Assembly (NCBI RefSeq): GCF_010131535.1
Contig: NZ_WUBS01000006.1
Coordinates: forward strand, 1 to 64,000
DNA length: 64,000 nucleotides
Origin: Acerihabitans arboris
Lineage (GTDB): Bacteria > Pseudomonadota > Gammaproteobacteria > Enterobacterales > Enterobacteriaceae
Reading direction: 5' to 3'
This document shows, piece by piece, positions 48,377 through 57,732 of the stretch. The notes beneath the pieces are model-generated. The model was not told the DNA's origin and made no database searches. It saw only the letters and a program-made list of their open reading frames with translations. Position 1 is the stretch's first letter, and the number at the start of each line of letters is the position of its first letter. Made by a program: the position numbers and the translations under genes.

Positions 48377-49475
48377 ATTGCAGGGTCACGGCGTCCAGCG
48401 CGCGCAGGTGGCGCTCCTGCCAGGAGAGGGTAACCTCGCTGCCCGGCTTCCAGGCGGCATCCATAGCGGCGGCGCTGAGCTTCACCATAAAGTTGGGCTG
48501 GCCCGCCACCTCGGTCATCATGCGCACGTGATCGCCCAAATAGATGAACTGCGTGATCCTGGCGTTGATTTGCTGCGACCCCGCCGGCAGCTGGCCGGCC
48601 GGCACATTGATGCCGACGCGCTCCGGCCGGATGGACAGCATGATCTTGCGTCCCGGCGAACTGGGGCGCACCTTCAGCGCGCGCAGCGCGGTGCCGTCGT
48701 CCAGGGCGGTGCGATAAAATTCATCCTCGCTGCCCGTCTGGGTGGCCAGCAGACTGTTGTTTTCGCCGATAAACCGCGCCACGAAGCTGTTCTGCGGTTC
48801 TTCATACAGCGTGCTGGGGCTGTTGATCTGCTGGATAATGCCGTCGTTGAATACCGCCACCCGATCCGACATGGTCATCGCTTCGCTTTGATCGTGGGTC
48901 ACATAGACGATGGTCAATTCCAACGCCTGGTGCAGCGCCTTGATTTCCATCTGCATATGCTCGCGCAGTTGTTTATCCAGCGCCCCCAGCGGTTCGTCCA
49001 TCAAGACCAGCTTGGGTTCGAACACCAGCGCCCGCGCCAGCGCCACGCGCTGCTGCTGGCCGCCGGACATCTGGGCGGGATAGCGGTCGGCCAGGGCGGT
49101 CAGCTTGACCCGATCCAGCACCTTATCCACCTTCTCCTTGATATCGCTTTTATTCATCCGGCGAATCGACAGCGGAAAGGCCAGGTTCTGCGCCACCGTC
49201 ATATGGGGAAATAAGGCGTAGTTTTGGAATACCATGCCGATATCGCGCCGGTGGGGCGGTAGATGATGTAACGGCCGATCGCGCAGGTAGATTTCGCCCT
49301 GGGTGGGCGTTTCGAACCCCGCCAGCATCATCAGGCTGGTGGTTTTACCGGACCCCGACGGGCCGAGCAGCGTCAGGAATTCCCCTTCGCCTATATCGAG
49401 GTTGAGGTTTTTAACCACCAGCTTGTCGCCATCGTAGGTCTTTTGGATATTTTTAAAGCTAACGTAATTCTTCAT
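48375..49475 (-). CDS. polyamine-type ABC transporter ATP-binding protein (PotA-like)
   Basis: The 366-aa ATPase has Walker A GPSGSGKTT, signature MSGGQQQR and Walker B LVLMDEPLGALD, then a C-terminal TOBE/OB regulatory domain (IMLSIRPERVGI, DHVRMMTEVAG). The start MKNYVSFKNIQKTYDGD at 49475 is preferred over an in-frame ATG 24 bp upstream. No binding protein or permease is adjacent. The matching genes are probably 54547-57732, separated by the gab genes. Confidence 0.92.
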   Translation of the reverse strand: MKNYVSFKNIQKTYDGDKLVVKNLNLDIGEGEFLTLLGPSGSGKTTSLMMLAGFETPTQGEIYLRDRPLHHLPPHRRDIGMVFQNYALFPHMTVAQNLAFPLSIRRMNKSDIKEKVDKVLDRVKLTALADRYPAQMSGGQQQRVALARALVFEPKLVLMDEPLGALDKQLREHMQMEIKALHQALELTIVYVTHDQSEAMTMSDRVAVFNDGIIQQINSPSTLYEEPQNSFVARFIGENNSLLATQTGSEDEFYRTALDDGTALRALKVRPSSPGRKIMLSIRPERVGINVPAGQLPAGSQQINARITQFIYLGDHVRMMTEVAGQPNFMVKLSAAAMDAAWKPGSEVTLSWQERHLRALDAVTLQ

Positions 49476-49927
49476 GATAAAACTCAACCTCGTAATCAAG
49501 ACCGATTCGGAAACGATGTCCTGTTAATGGGAGTTAAGCAGGCGCAGCGGTTTGCCGACGAGGTTATGGCACGGAATATGCTTATCTTTAGGCGGGCGGC
49601 ATGTCCCGGTGCTTACGGTGATTATTTTTACCATCGCGCCTGTGCCGCGACAAGCGATTTCAACGCTGAAAAGGCAAATATCCCGGGTAGGCTTTATATA
49701 AGCAAGCTCATGAATTTCTACGCTTTTTTAGCCATAATCGGCGCTCCGCGTCCACGCCGTACCCGGTCACCTAGCACCTCAGGCGCCTGGTTGATCGCCG
49801 CGTTCCCGCACTTAACCGCGCGCACCAAAAGGCGGCAACCGGCCCGATCCCGCGCATGGGCGCCCTGGCCACACGGCGCCGTCCCTGAAAGGCGGGCGCC
49901 ATTATCCGGATGCGCCAGAACGTCGTA
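49476..49927. other. intergenic region between the MocR gene and the PotA-like gene
   Basis: No gene is recognised. The promoter of the minus-strand ATPase must lie here. A plus-strand sequence TGGCACGGAATATGCT at 49567-49582 resembles a sigma-54 core but has no gene in front of it. Confidence 0.5.
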
Positions 49928-51412
49928 TCAGCGCGGTTCGACAGGCGCCGGCTGCGTCATACAGGCCAGCAGGGTCATGAACGCGCTTTCTATTTGTTCT
50001 TCATCCACGCAGGCATACCCCAGCAACAACCCCTTTTTGCGCGCCGAACCGAGATAATAGGTCGACAGCGGCCTGACATAGACGCCTTGCCGGCCCGCCG
50101 CCTGGGAGAGCAGGATATCGTCGGCCTCGTCGGGCAGCGACATCACCAGGTGCAGGCCGGCGTTGCTGTCGTCGCGCAGCGCGTCCGGTCCGAGATGCGC
50201 CAGGATAAGCCGGCTCAGGACGGCGCGGCGCTTGCCGTACAGGAGGCGCATGCGGCGGATATGGGAAGCGTAGTGCCCTTCGGCGATAAACTGCGCCAGG
50301 GCCAGCTGGGTTATCCAGTGTCCGCCGCGATACAGCTCGGCGTGGGCCACCCGCATCTCCCGCGCCAGCGTCTGCGGCAGCACCATATAGCTGATGCGCA
50401 GCCCTGGATAGAGCGTCTTGCTGAAGGTGCCGATATAAATCACCGGCGCCTGCGGCGTCAGGCTTTGCAAGGCGGGAATAGGGTTGCCGGAGAAACGGAA
50501 CTCGCTGTCGTAATCATCCTCGATCACCCAGGCGTTATGCTCCTGCGCGAGAGCCAGCAGGCGCTGGCGCCGCTGCAGGCTCATTACCGCGCCGGTGGGA
50601 TATTGATGTGACGGTGTCACGCAGATCAGCCGCGGCGGCGTTTCACTGCCTTCCGGCGGCTTTAATCCCTGGTCGTCCACCGGTACCGGCTGGACGTCGA
50701 CGCCGTTAATGGTCAGCACATTGCGCATGCCCCAATAGCTAGGTTCTTCAATCCAGGCGCGATCGCCCGGGTTGCACAGCATTTTCGCCAGCAAATCGAC
50801 CGCCTGATGGGTACCCTCGGTAATGATAATCTGCTCCGCGCCGCAGTTTACCGAACGCGCCACCCGCAGGTAATCCACCAGCGCCTGCTGCAGCTCCGGG
50901 CTGCCGCCCATGCGGGAATAGGTCAGGTAATCGGGTTTGATGCGCCGGATAAGCCTGGAATGGATACGTCGCCACAGGCCGTGCGGAAAGCTGGATACAT
51001 CCGGCACTCCCGGCATAAATGCCCCCCATTGATGGGGCGACGCGCCGGAACGGGCCAGCAAATTGGCGCCGCGCGCCGAAAACTCGTCCCCGGCCAGGCG
51101 CTCGCAGGCGGGCTGCTGCTCGTTCACCGGCGCCATGGCCCCGTCGGGCATATGATCGGTAACGAAGGTGCCGCTGCCGGCGCGGGTGAAAATATAGCCC
51201 TCCGCCAGCAGCTGTTCATAGGCGGCGCTGACGGTGTTGCGCGAAAGCGTCAGCTCTATAGCCAAGTCGCGCGTCGGCGGCAGGCGGCTGCCGGCACGGA
51301 TGTCGCCGTCGAGGATCGCCAGGCGAATACAGTCATATAAACGCCGGTGCAGCGGCCCCTCGGTGCGGGCGGATAGATGCTGCAGCAGCATATCGGTTAA
51401 TAACGAACGCAA
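49928..51412 (-). CDS. MocR/GabR-type transcriptional regulator
   Basis: The 494-aa protein has a GntR winged helix (residues ~20-85: RLPPTRDLAIELTLSRNTVSAAYEQLLAEGYI) fused to a fold-type I aminotransferase-like domain. Lys332 in GTFSKTLYPGLR is the PLP lysine, and EDDYDSEFRF is the PLP-contacting region. It is divergent from gabT with a 130-bp gap that carries an inverted 8-mer pair, so it is the probable GABA- or polyamine-responsive activator of gabTD. Confidence 0.9.
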   Translation of the reverse strand: MRSLLTDMLLQHLSARTEGPLHRRLYDCIRLAILDGDIRAGSRLPPTRDLAIELTLSRNTVSAAYEQLLAEGYIFTRAGSGTFVTDHMPDGAMAPVNEQQPACERLAGDEFSARGANLLARSGASPHQWGAFMPGVPDVSSFPHGLWRRIHSRLIRRIKPDYLTYSRMGGSPELQQALVDYLRVARSVNCGAEQIIITEGTHQAVDLLAKMLCNPGDRAWIEEPSYWGMRNVLTINGVDVQPVPVDDQGLKPPEGSETPPRLICVTPSHQYPTGAVMSLQRRQRLLALAQEHNAWVIEDDYDSEFRFSGNPIPALQSLTPQAPVIYIGTFSKTLYPGLRISYMVLPQTLAREMRVAHAELYRGGHWITQLALAQFIAEGHYASHIRRMRLLYGKRRAVLSRLILAHLGPDALRDDSNAGLHLVMSLPDEADDILLSQAAGRQGVYVRPLSTYYLGSARKKGLLLGYACVDEEQIESAFMTLLACMTQPAPVEPR

Positions 51413-51435
51413 TTGGCACCTTCAATAAATTAAAA

Positions 51436-51541
51436 CTGGCACTGGATTATAGATCCACAAAGCGGGTAAATAGCAATCGGGAGTTAGGCCGGGATCGATA
51501 CCAGCGCACGTTATGCCGCATCATATTGGGAGAAGTGCCAG
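51436..51541. promoter_or_regulatory. MocR-gabT divergent control region with inverted CTGGCACT pair
   Basis: CTGGCACT (51436-51443) and its exact complement AGTGCCAG (51534-51541) flank the region. The right half overlaps the spacer between the gabT ribosome site and ATG. The pair is a candidate for MocR binding, as such regulators contact widely spaced half-sites. Confidence 0.4.
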
Positions 51542-51542
51542 C

Positions 51543-52811
51543 ATGAACAACAGCGAATTAAACCAACGTCGTCTAGCCGCCACGCCGCGCGGCGTCGGCG
51601 TTATGTGTGATTTTTATGCCGCGCGCGCGGAAAACGCCACGCTGTGGGACGTCGAGGGCCGTGAGTATACCGACTTCGCCGCCGGTATCGCGGTATTGAA
51701 CACCGGACACCGCCATCCGAAAATCGTCGCGGCGATCAAAGCGCAACTAGAGCTGTTTACCCATACCGCCTACCAGATTGTGCCCTACGGCAATTATGTG
51801 GAACTGGCCGAACAGCTTAACGCCCGGGTGCCGGTCGCCGGTCCGGTGAAAAGCACGCTGTTCAGCACCGGCGCCGAAGCGGTGGAAAACGCGGTGAAAA
51901 TCGCCCGCGCCTATACCAGGCGTCCCGGCGTCATCACCTTCGGCGGCGCGTTCCATGGCCGCACGCTGCTGACCTTGGCCCTAACCGGCAAAGTCGCGCC
52001 CTATAAGCTGGGCTTCGGTCCGTTGCCCGGCCAGATTTTCCATGCGTCTTATCCCAATGAGCTGCACGGCGTGTCCGTCGGGCAGGCTCTTGCCAGCATC
52101 GACAGCCTGTTCCATACCGATATCAGCCCGGATCAGGTGGCGGCGATTTTGTTCGAACCCATCCAGGGGGAAGGCGGATTTAACGTCGCGCCCGCCGAAT
52201 TTATCGTTGCGTTGCGCAAGCTGTGCGACCAGCACGGCATTTTGCTGATTGCCGACGAAGTGCAAAGCGGTTTTGCCCGCACCGGTAAACTGTTCGCCAT
52301 GGATCACTGCCCGCAGGTTAAAGTGGACTTGATAACCATGGCGAAAAGCCTGGGCGGCGGCATCCCCATCTCCGCCGTCGCCGGCCGCGCCGACGTGATG
52401 GATGCCCCGGCGCCGGGCGGGCTGGGCGGCACTTACGCCGGCAATCCGCTGGCCGTGGCGTCCGCGCTGGCGGTGCTGGGGGTGATTGAGGATGAACAGC
52501 TTTGCCAACGCGCCCAGCGCCTTGGCGGCCATCTGATGGAAGTGCTGCAACAGGCGCGGCAATCTTGTCCGTCCATTTCCGCCGTGCGCGGCCGGGGTTC
52601 CATGGTGGCGGTCGAATTTGCCGACCCGGCCAGCGGCAAGCCTGACGCGCGGTACGCCAAGACCATCCAGCAACAGGCGCTGGAACAGGGATTATTGCTG
52701 TTGACCTGCGGCGTGCACGGCAACGTAATTCGTTTTCTGTATCCGCTCACCATCCCCGATGACCAGTTCACCGCGGCGCTGGACCTGCTGAGCCGGCTAC
52801 TCAAGTCATAA
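51543..52811 (+). CDS. gabT: 4-aminobutyrate aminotransferase (GabT-like)
   Basis: This class III aminotransferase converts GABA and 2-oxoglutarate to succinate semialdehyde and glutamate. The ATG at 51543 (MNNSELNQRRLAATPRGVGV) follows GGGAGAAG. FSTGAEAVENAVKIARAYT is the PLP-phosphate loop, ADEVQSGFARTGKLFAM has the cofactor Asp, and Lys268 in ITMAKSLGGG binds PLP. The length is 422 aa. gabD follows 21 bp downstream. Specificity for 5-aminovalerate cannot be excluded. Confidence 0.92.
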   Translation: MNNSELNQRRLAATPRGVGVMCDFYAARAENATLWDVEGREYTDFAAGIAVLNTGHRHPKIVAAIKAQLELFTHTAYQIVPYGNYVELAEQLNARVPVAGPVKSTLFSTGAEAVENAVKIARAYTRRPGVITFGGAFHGRTLLTLALTGKVAPYKLGFGPLPGQIFHASYPNELHGVSVGQALASIDSLFHTDISPDQVAAILFEPIQGEGGFNVAPAEFIVALRKLCDQHGILLIADEVQSGFARTGKLFAMDHCPQVKVDLITMAKSLGGGIPISAVAGRADVMDAPAPGGLGGTYAGNPLAVASALAVLGVIEDEQLCQRAQRLGGHLMEVLQQARQSCPSISAVRGRGSMVAVEFADPASGKPDARYAKTIQQQALEQGLLLLTCGVHGNVIRFLYPLTIPDDQFTAALDLLSRLLKS

Positions 52812-52832
52812 ATACGTAAGGATGTAACGATT

Positions 52833-54290
52833 ATGCAGCTTAATCACCCGCAACTGCTCCGTCACCAGGCGTTGATCGACGGTGAATGGCGCGATGGCGA
52901 CAGCGGCGCGCGCGAAGCCGTCATCAATCCGGCGACCGGGGAAATATTGGCTGAGGTGGCGCAGGTCAGCGCCGCCCAAACCCGGTTTGCCATCGATGCC
53001 GCGGCGCTGGCCCTGGCGCCCTGGCGGGCGCTGACCGGCAAACAGCGCGCCGCGCTGCTGCAACAATGGGCAAGGTTAATCAGCGAGCATCAGGAAGATC
53101 TGGCGCGGCTGCTGACCGCCGAACAGGGCAAGTCCCTGGCCGAGGCGCGCGGCGAAATCGCCTATGCCAACAGCTTCATCGAATGGTTTGCCGAAGAGGG
53201 CAAACGGGTTGAGGGCAGCATCCTGCAGTCGCCCCAGGCCCGGCAGCGGCTGCTGGTGTTAAAGCAGCCCATCGGCGTTACCGCCGCCATCACCCCCTGG
53301 AACTTCCCGGCGGCGATGATCACCCGTAAGGTTGCACCCGCCCTGGCGGCGGGTTGCACCATGATCGTCAAACCCGCCGAACAAACGCCGCTTACCGCGC
53401 TGGCGCTGGCGCAACTGGCGCTGCAGGCGGGCATCCCGCGCGGCGTTTTGCAGGTGGTGACCGGCCCCGCCGCCGACGTGGGCCGGGTACTGTGCGCCAG
53501 CCCGGTGGTGCGCAAACTGAGTTTTACCGGATCTACCGAGGTAGGGCGCCTGCTGATGGCGCAGTGCGCGCCGACCGTCAAAAAGCTCTCGCTGGAGCTG
53601 GGCGGCAACGCGCCGGTCATCGTATTCGATGATGCGGATCTCGATGCCGCGGTGGCCGGCATCATGGCGTCGAAATTCCGCAACAGCGGGCAGACCTGCG
53701 TTTGCGCCAATCGCATTTACGTTCAGCGGGGGATTTATCCCGCCCTGGTCGCCCGGCTGATAACCGAAGTGGGGGCGCTCAGGGTGGGCAACGGCATGGC
53801 GGAGGGCACCACGCAGGGGCCGCTTATTGACGCGGATGCCGTCGGCAAGGTGCGTTCGCATATCGACGATGCGCTGTCGCAGGGCGCCACGCTCCTGGCG
53901 GGCGGCAAACCCCACGCGCTGGGCGGCACCTTCTTTGAGCCGACCCTGGTAGGCGATGTGACAAGCCGGATGCGTTTTGCCCGCGAGGAAACCTTCGGTC
54001 CCGTGGCGCCGCTGTTCCCCTTTGGCGACGAAGCCGAGGCTATCGCCATGGCCAACGACACCAAATTCGGCCTGGCCGCCTACGTATTTACCCGTGACGC
54101 CGCCCGGCAATGGCGGGTGCCCGAAGCGCTGGAATACGGTATGGTCGGCATCAATACCGGCTTGATTTCCAATGAAGTGGCGCCGTTTGGCGGCGTCAAG
54201 CAGTCAGGACTCGGGCGCGAGGGATCGCGCTTCGGCATCGACGAATACCTGGAAATGAAATACCTGTGCGTGGATATCGCCGCGTCCTGA
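52833..54290 (+). CDS. gabD: succinate-semialdehyde dehydrogenase (GabD-like)
   Basis: GabD oxidises succinate semialdehyde to succinate with NAD(P)+, completing GABA degradation with GabT. Glu255 (LELGGNAP) and the nucleophile Cys289 (NSGQTCVCANR) are present, together with ITPWNFPAAMITRK for NAD(P) binding. The double Cys in TCVC is typical of bacterial GabD. The length is 485 aa, preceded by AAGGA. Confidence 0.94.
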   Translation: MQLNHPQLLRHQALIDGEWRDGDSGAREAVINPATGEILAEVAQVSAAQTRFAIDAAALALAPWRALTGKQRAALLQQWARLISEHQEDLARLLTAEQGKSLAEARGEIAYANSFIEWFAEEGKRVEGSILQSPQARQRLLVLKQPIGVTAAITPWNFPAAMITRKVAPALAAGCTMIVKPAEQTPLTALALAQLALQAGIPRGVLQVVTGPAADVGRVLCASPVVRKLSFTGSTEVGRLLMAQCAPTVKKLSLELGGNAPVIVFDDADLDAAVAGIMASKFRNSGQTCVCANRIYVQRGIYPALVARLITEVGALRVGNGMAEGTTQGPLIDADAVGKVRSHIDDALSQGATLLAGGKPHALGGTFFEPTLVGDVTSRMRFAREETFGPVAPLFPFGDEAEAIAMANDTKFGLAAYVFTRDAARQWRVPEALEYGMVGINTGLISNEVAPFGGVKQSGLGREGSRFGIDEYLEMKYLCVDIAAS

Positions 54291-54333
54291 TAACCCGCGT
54301 TTCCCCGGCCCGCTTTCGCCTGGGACCGGGGCC

Positions 54334-54411
54334 GCAACCCGGGTTGCATCGCCAAGGTGCAACCCGGTAATTAAATGCACAGCCTTAACGCATCATCCGG
54401 GTACAACCCGG
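54334..54411. repeat. cluster of ACCCGG-containing palindromes between gabD and the polyamine transporter
   Basis: Three overlapping or adjacent inverted repeats share one core: GCAACCCGGGTTGC (54334-54347), a 10-bp stem CCGGGTTGCA/TGCAACCCGG (54339-54348, 54358-54367) and CCGGGT-ACA-ACCCGG (54397-54411). None is followed by a T-run. They may bind a regulator or end the gabTD message. Confidence 0.55.
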
Positions 54412-54498
54412 TATCCAACGCCCAGCCATACCCTGATTTTACCGCTTCCTGCTCCATTTTCAAAAAGTCGCCAAAGTGGCACGAAACCTGCTTGATGT

Positions 54499-54510
54499 AT
54501 GATGCATCAT
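54499..54510. promoter_or_regulatory. candidate GntR operator upstream of the transporter
   Basis: ATGATGCATCAT is a perfect 12-bp palindrome 36 bp before the substrate-binding protein gene. Eleven of its bases reappear, with one change, upstream of the GntR gene at 58479-58490. Confidence 0.6.
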
Positions 54511-54546
54511 TTAACTTTCGCTGGCGAAAATTTTAGGGGATAGGGT

Positions 54547-55575
54547 ATGTTGAAACAATTAGCGGTATCCACATTACTGGTCGGTCTGGCCTTCCAGGCG
54601 CAGGCCGACACGCTCACCGTGATTTCCTTTGGCGGACAGAACAAGGTCGCGCAGGAAAAAGCCTTTTACCAGCCGTTCAAGGCCGCGGGCAAAGGCGAGA
54701 TCGAGGCCGGGGAGTATAACGGTGAAATGGCCAAGATCCGTTCCATGGTCGAAACCGGGCAGGTGGGGTGGGACCTGGTGGAAGTCGAAGGGCCTGAACT
54801 GCGCCGCGGCTGCGACGAAGGGTTGTTCGAACCTCTGGACTGGTCGAAGCTGGGCGACAAAAGTGAATATGTGCCGGGATCGGCCACCGAATGCGGCGCC
54901 GGTATTTTCCTCTGGTCCACCGTGCTGACCTATGACGCGCAGAAACTGAAAAAAGCGCCGACCAGCTGGGCCGACTTCTGGAACGTGAAGGATTTCCCCG
55001 GCAAGCGCGCGCTGCGCAAGAGCGCCAAGTTTACGCTCGAGATTGCCCTGCTGGCCGACGGCGTAAGGCGCGAGGACGTGTATTCACAACTGGCGACGCC
55101 GGTGGGTGTCGACCGCGCCTTCCGTAAGCTCGATGAAATCAAATCCCATATCCAATGGTGGGAATCCGGCGCGCAGCCGCTGCAATGGCTGGTATCCGGC
55201 GACGTGGTCATGAGCTCCGCCTATAACGGTCGCGTAGCGGCGGCGGCCACCGAAGGGCATGATTTCAAGATGGTATGGGATAACAGCCTGTACGATCTGG
55301 ACAGCTGGGCCATCGTAAAAGGATCCAAGCACAAGGCCCTGGCCGAACAGTTTATCGCCTTCGCCAATCAGCCTGAAAACCAGAAGGTATTCGCTGAAAA
55401 TATTCCTTACGGCCCCACCAATAAAAAAACCATCGGCCTGATCGAACCGGCGATTGCCGCCAACCTGCCGACGTCCCCGGATAACCTGGCCAATGCGCTG
55501 GCGGTGGATACGCAGTTCTGGATTGAGCACGGCGAAGATCTTGAACAGCGCTTTAACGCCTGGGCCGCTCAGTAA
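54547..55575 (+). CDS. polyamine-type ABC transporter substrate-binding protein (PotD/PotF-like)
   Basis: The 342-aa periplasmic protein has a signal peptide ending QAQA-DTLTVISFGGQ and the extracellular solute-binding family 1 fold. WDLVEVEGPELRRGCDEGLFEPLDW, WSTVLTYDAQKL and DVVMSSAYNGRVAAA are family regions. Together with gabTD and MocR nearby, putrescine, GABA or a related amine is the likely ligand, but binding residues cannot be assigned from sequence alone. Confidence 0.88.
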   Translation: MLKQLAVSTLLVGLAFQAQADTLTVISFGGQNKVAQEKAFYQPFKAAGKGEIEAGEYNGEMAKIRSMVETGQVGWDLVEVEGPELRRGCDEGLFEPLDWSKLGDKSEYVPGSATECGAGIFLWSTVLTYDAQKLKKAPTSWADFWNVKDFPGKRALRKSAKFTLEIALLADGVRREDVYSQLATPVGVDRAFRKLDEIKSHIQWWESGAQPLQWLVSGDVVMSSAYNGRVAAAATEGHDFKMVWDNSLYDLDSWAIVKGSKHKALAEQFIAFANQPENQKVFAENIPYGPTNKKTIGLIEPAIAANLPTSPDNLANALAVDTQFWIEHGEDLEQRFNAWAAQ

Positions 55576-55618
55576 GGTTTGACCGAATGGAATCGCCATG
55601 CACACCGGAGAAGAAACA

Positions 55619-56887
55619 ATGACACCCATGGAAGCTATGCCGGCGAAAGACGTGATCGCCGACGCTTTAAACACCACCACGCTGAAACAGCAACTGTATC
55701 AGTCGCAAAAGGTCTACAAGCGCCGCACCTGGCTGCTGGTGGCCCCGCTATTGCTGTTTATCCTGGTCAGTTTTGTGGTGCCCATTGCGTCTGTCCTGAT
55801 GAAAAGCGTGGCGAATCCGGAAATTCGCGCAGGCTTGCCCACCCTGACGGCGATGTTGTCCCGTTGGGACGGCGCCAGCCTGCCGGATGAGGCAACCTTC
55901 CAGGCGCTGGTCAGCGATCTGCGCCTGGCGCGCGCCAACGGCCAAATCGCCTCGGTGGCCAAGCGGCTGAGCTACGAAAGCCCGGCGTACCGCAGTTTGA
56001 TTATGCATACGCTGCGCGCCGCTCCCGACGCGCAGTCCGGCACGCGCGCGGCGCTGATCGAGGCTCTGCCGCAGTGGGGGGACGTTACCGTCTGGCGTTC
56101 GGTGCAGCGCGCCAGCCGGCCCTTAACCAGCTATTACGCCCTGGCGGTCTTCGACCGCAAGGTGGATATCCGGACCGGACAGATAACGCACCTGCCGGAA
56201 GGACAGGCGCTGTATGTGGATGTGCTGCTGCGCACGCTGCTGATGGCGGCGGTGGTGACGCTTATTTGCGTGGCCCTGGGTTATCCGTTGGCCTATTGGC
56301 TGGCCAAACAGCCGGCCGGGCGCGCCAATCTGCTGATGATTATGGTGTTGCTGCCGTTCTGGACCTCGTTAATCGTGCGCACCGCCAGCTGGATTGTATT
56401 GCTGCAATCCGGCGGCTTAATCAACGGCGCGCTGCTGCATACCGGCATTATCGACAAACCGCTGGTCCTGGTGTTTAACCGCGTCGGCGTCTATATCGCC
56501 ATGACACATATCTTGCTGCCTTTTATCGTCCTGCCGCTGTATGCGGTGATGAAAGGCATTTCACCCAATTACATGCGCGCCGCCATTTCGCTCGGCGCGC
56601 ATCCGTTCACCGCCTTCTGGCGGGTGTATGTGCCGCAAACCTACGCCGGCGTGGCGGCGGGGGGATTACTGGTGTTTATCATGGCCATCGGTTATTACAT
56701 CACGCCCGCGCTGCTCGGCGGACCCGGCGATCAGATGCTGAGTTATTTCGTGGCGTTCTTTACCAATACCACGATGAATTGGGGCATGGCGGCGGCGCTC
56801 GGCAGTCAACTGCTGATCATCGTGATCCTGCTCTACATCGTCTATCTCCGGGTGACCCGGACTCAGGCGGAGCTGGCCGCGCATTAA
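55619..56887 (+). CDS. polyamine-type ABC transporter permease 1 (PotB-like) with large periplasmic insert
   Basis: This permease is 422 aa, well above the ~280-310 of PotB. The extra length lies between helix 1 (WLLVAPLLLFILVSFVVPIASV) and helix 2 (LRTLLMAAVVTLICVALGYPLAYWL): about 150 residues that should face the periplasm. The transport domain has the contact loop RAAISLGAHPFTAFWRVYVPQT. The ATG at 55619 follows GGAGAAG; an ATG 21 bp earlier is possible. Confidence 0.88.
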   Translation: MTPMEAMPAKDVIADALNTTTLKQQLYQSQKVYKRRTWLLVAPLLLFILVSFVVPIASVLMKSVANPEIRAGLPTLTAMLSRWDGASLPDEATFQALVSDLRLARANGQIASVAKRLSYESPAYRSLIMHTLRAAPDAQSGTRAALIEALPQWGDVTVWRSVQRASRPLTSYYALAVFDRKVDIRTGQITHLPEGQALYVDVLLRTLLMAAVVTLICVALGYPLAYWLAKQPAGRANLLMIMVLLPFWTSLIVRTASWIVLLQSGGLINGALLHTGIIDKPLVLVFNRVGVYIAMTHILLPFIVLPLYAVMKGISPNYMRAAISLGAHPFTAFWRVYVPQTYAGVAAGGLLVFIMAIGYYITPALLGGPGDQMLSYFVAFFTNTTMNWGMAAALGSQLLIIVILLYIVYLRVTRTQAELAAH

Positions 56888-56901
56888 CCGGGAGAATAAA
56901 A

Positions 56902-57732
56902 ATGATCAGACAAGAAGGCCTGTTGCTGATGCGGTTGTGGAACGCCGTATTTAATTTTTACGGCGCGGCGGTGCTGCTGTTCCTGGTGGTGCCGGTACTG
57001 ATAATCGTGCCGTTGTCGTTTAACTCCGGTTCGTTTCTCAGCTATCCGCTCAATGGCTTTTCCCTGCGCTGGTATCAGGCGTTTTTTCATTCCCGCGAAT
57101 GGCTGGGGGCGCTGGGCAACAGTTTGCTGATAGCGCCGCTGGCCACGCTGCTGGCGACGGTCCTCGGCGTATTGGCCTCGGTGGGCCTGGTGCGCGGCGA
57201 GTTTCGCGGCAAGACCCTGGTAATGGCGATCATTGTCTCGCCGATGATAGCGCCGGTGGTGATCGTCGCGGTGGGCATGTTTTTCTTTTTCGCCCGCATT
57301 TCGCTGTTGAACAGCTATCTCGGCCTGGTGCTGGCGCACGCCATGCTGGGCGTACCCTTTGTGGTCATCACCGTTACCGCGGTGCTGAAAAACTACGATC
57401 GTAACCTGTCGCGCGCCGCCGCCAGTCTCGGCGCGCCGCCCTGGCTGGTGTTTGCCCGGGTGACATTGCCGCTGATTGCCCCCGGCGTTTTTTCCGGCGC
57501 GCTGTTCGCTTTTGCCGCGTCATTTGATGAAGTGGTAGTGACGCTGTTCCTGGCAAGCCCGGGGCAGCGTACCCTGCCGATCCAGATGTTTGCGGGCATC
57601 CGCGAGAATCTCGACCCGACGATTGCCGCCGCCGCATCCCTGATGGTGGGCGCCTCGCTGATACTGTTATTGGTCATGGAGATGCTGCGCCGCCGGGCCG
57701 CGCGCATTCGCGGCGCCGAAGGACGCTTCTAA
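56902..57732 (+). CDS. polyamine-type ABC transporter permease 2 (PotC-like)
   Basis: The 276-aa permease has six helices and the contact loop RAAASLGAPPWLVFARVTLPL. The ATG at 56902 follows GGGAGAA; earlier in-frame codons lie in the upstream gene. It forms the importer with 54547-56887. The ATPase is probably the one at 48375-49475. It converges with the GntR gene and overlaps its stop by 4 bp. Confidence 0.9.
   Translation: MIRQEGLLLMRLWNAVFNFYGAAVLLFLVVPVLIIVPLSFNSGSFLSYPLNGFSLRWYQAFFHSREWLGALGNSLLIAPLATLLATVLGVLASVGLVRGEFRGKTLVMAIIVSPMIAPVVIVAVGMFFFFARISLLNSYLGLVLAHAMLGVPFVVITVTAVLKNYDRNLSRAAASLGAPPWLVFARVTLPLIAPGVFSGALFAFAASFDEVVVTLFLASPGQRTLPIQMFAGIRENLDPTIAAAASLMVGASLILLLVMEMLRRRAARIRGAEGRF

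Noticed and set aside
49567..49582. Plus-strand TGGCACGGAATATGCT resembling a sigma-54 promoter
   Set aside because: GG-N10-GC spacing is right, but the -12 element is ATGC and no plus-strand gene follows for almost 2 kb. It is a likely chance match unless a small RNA starts here.
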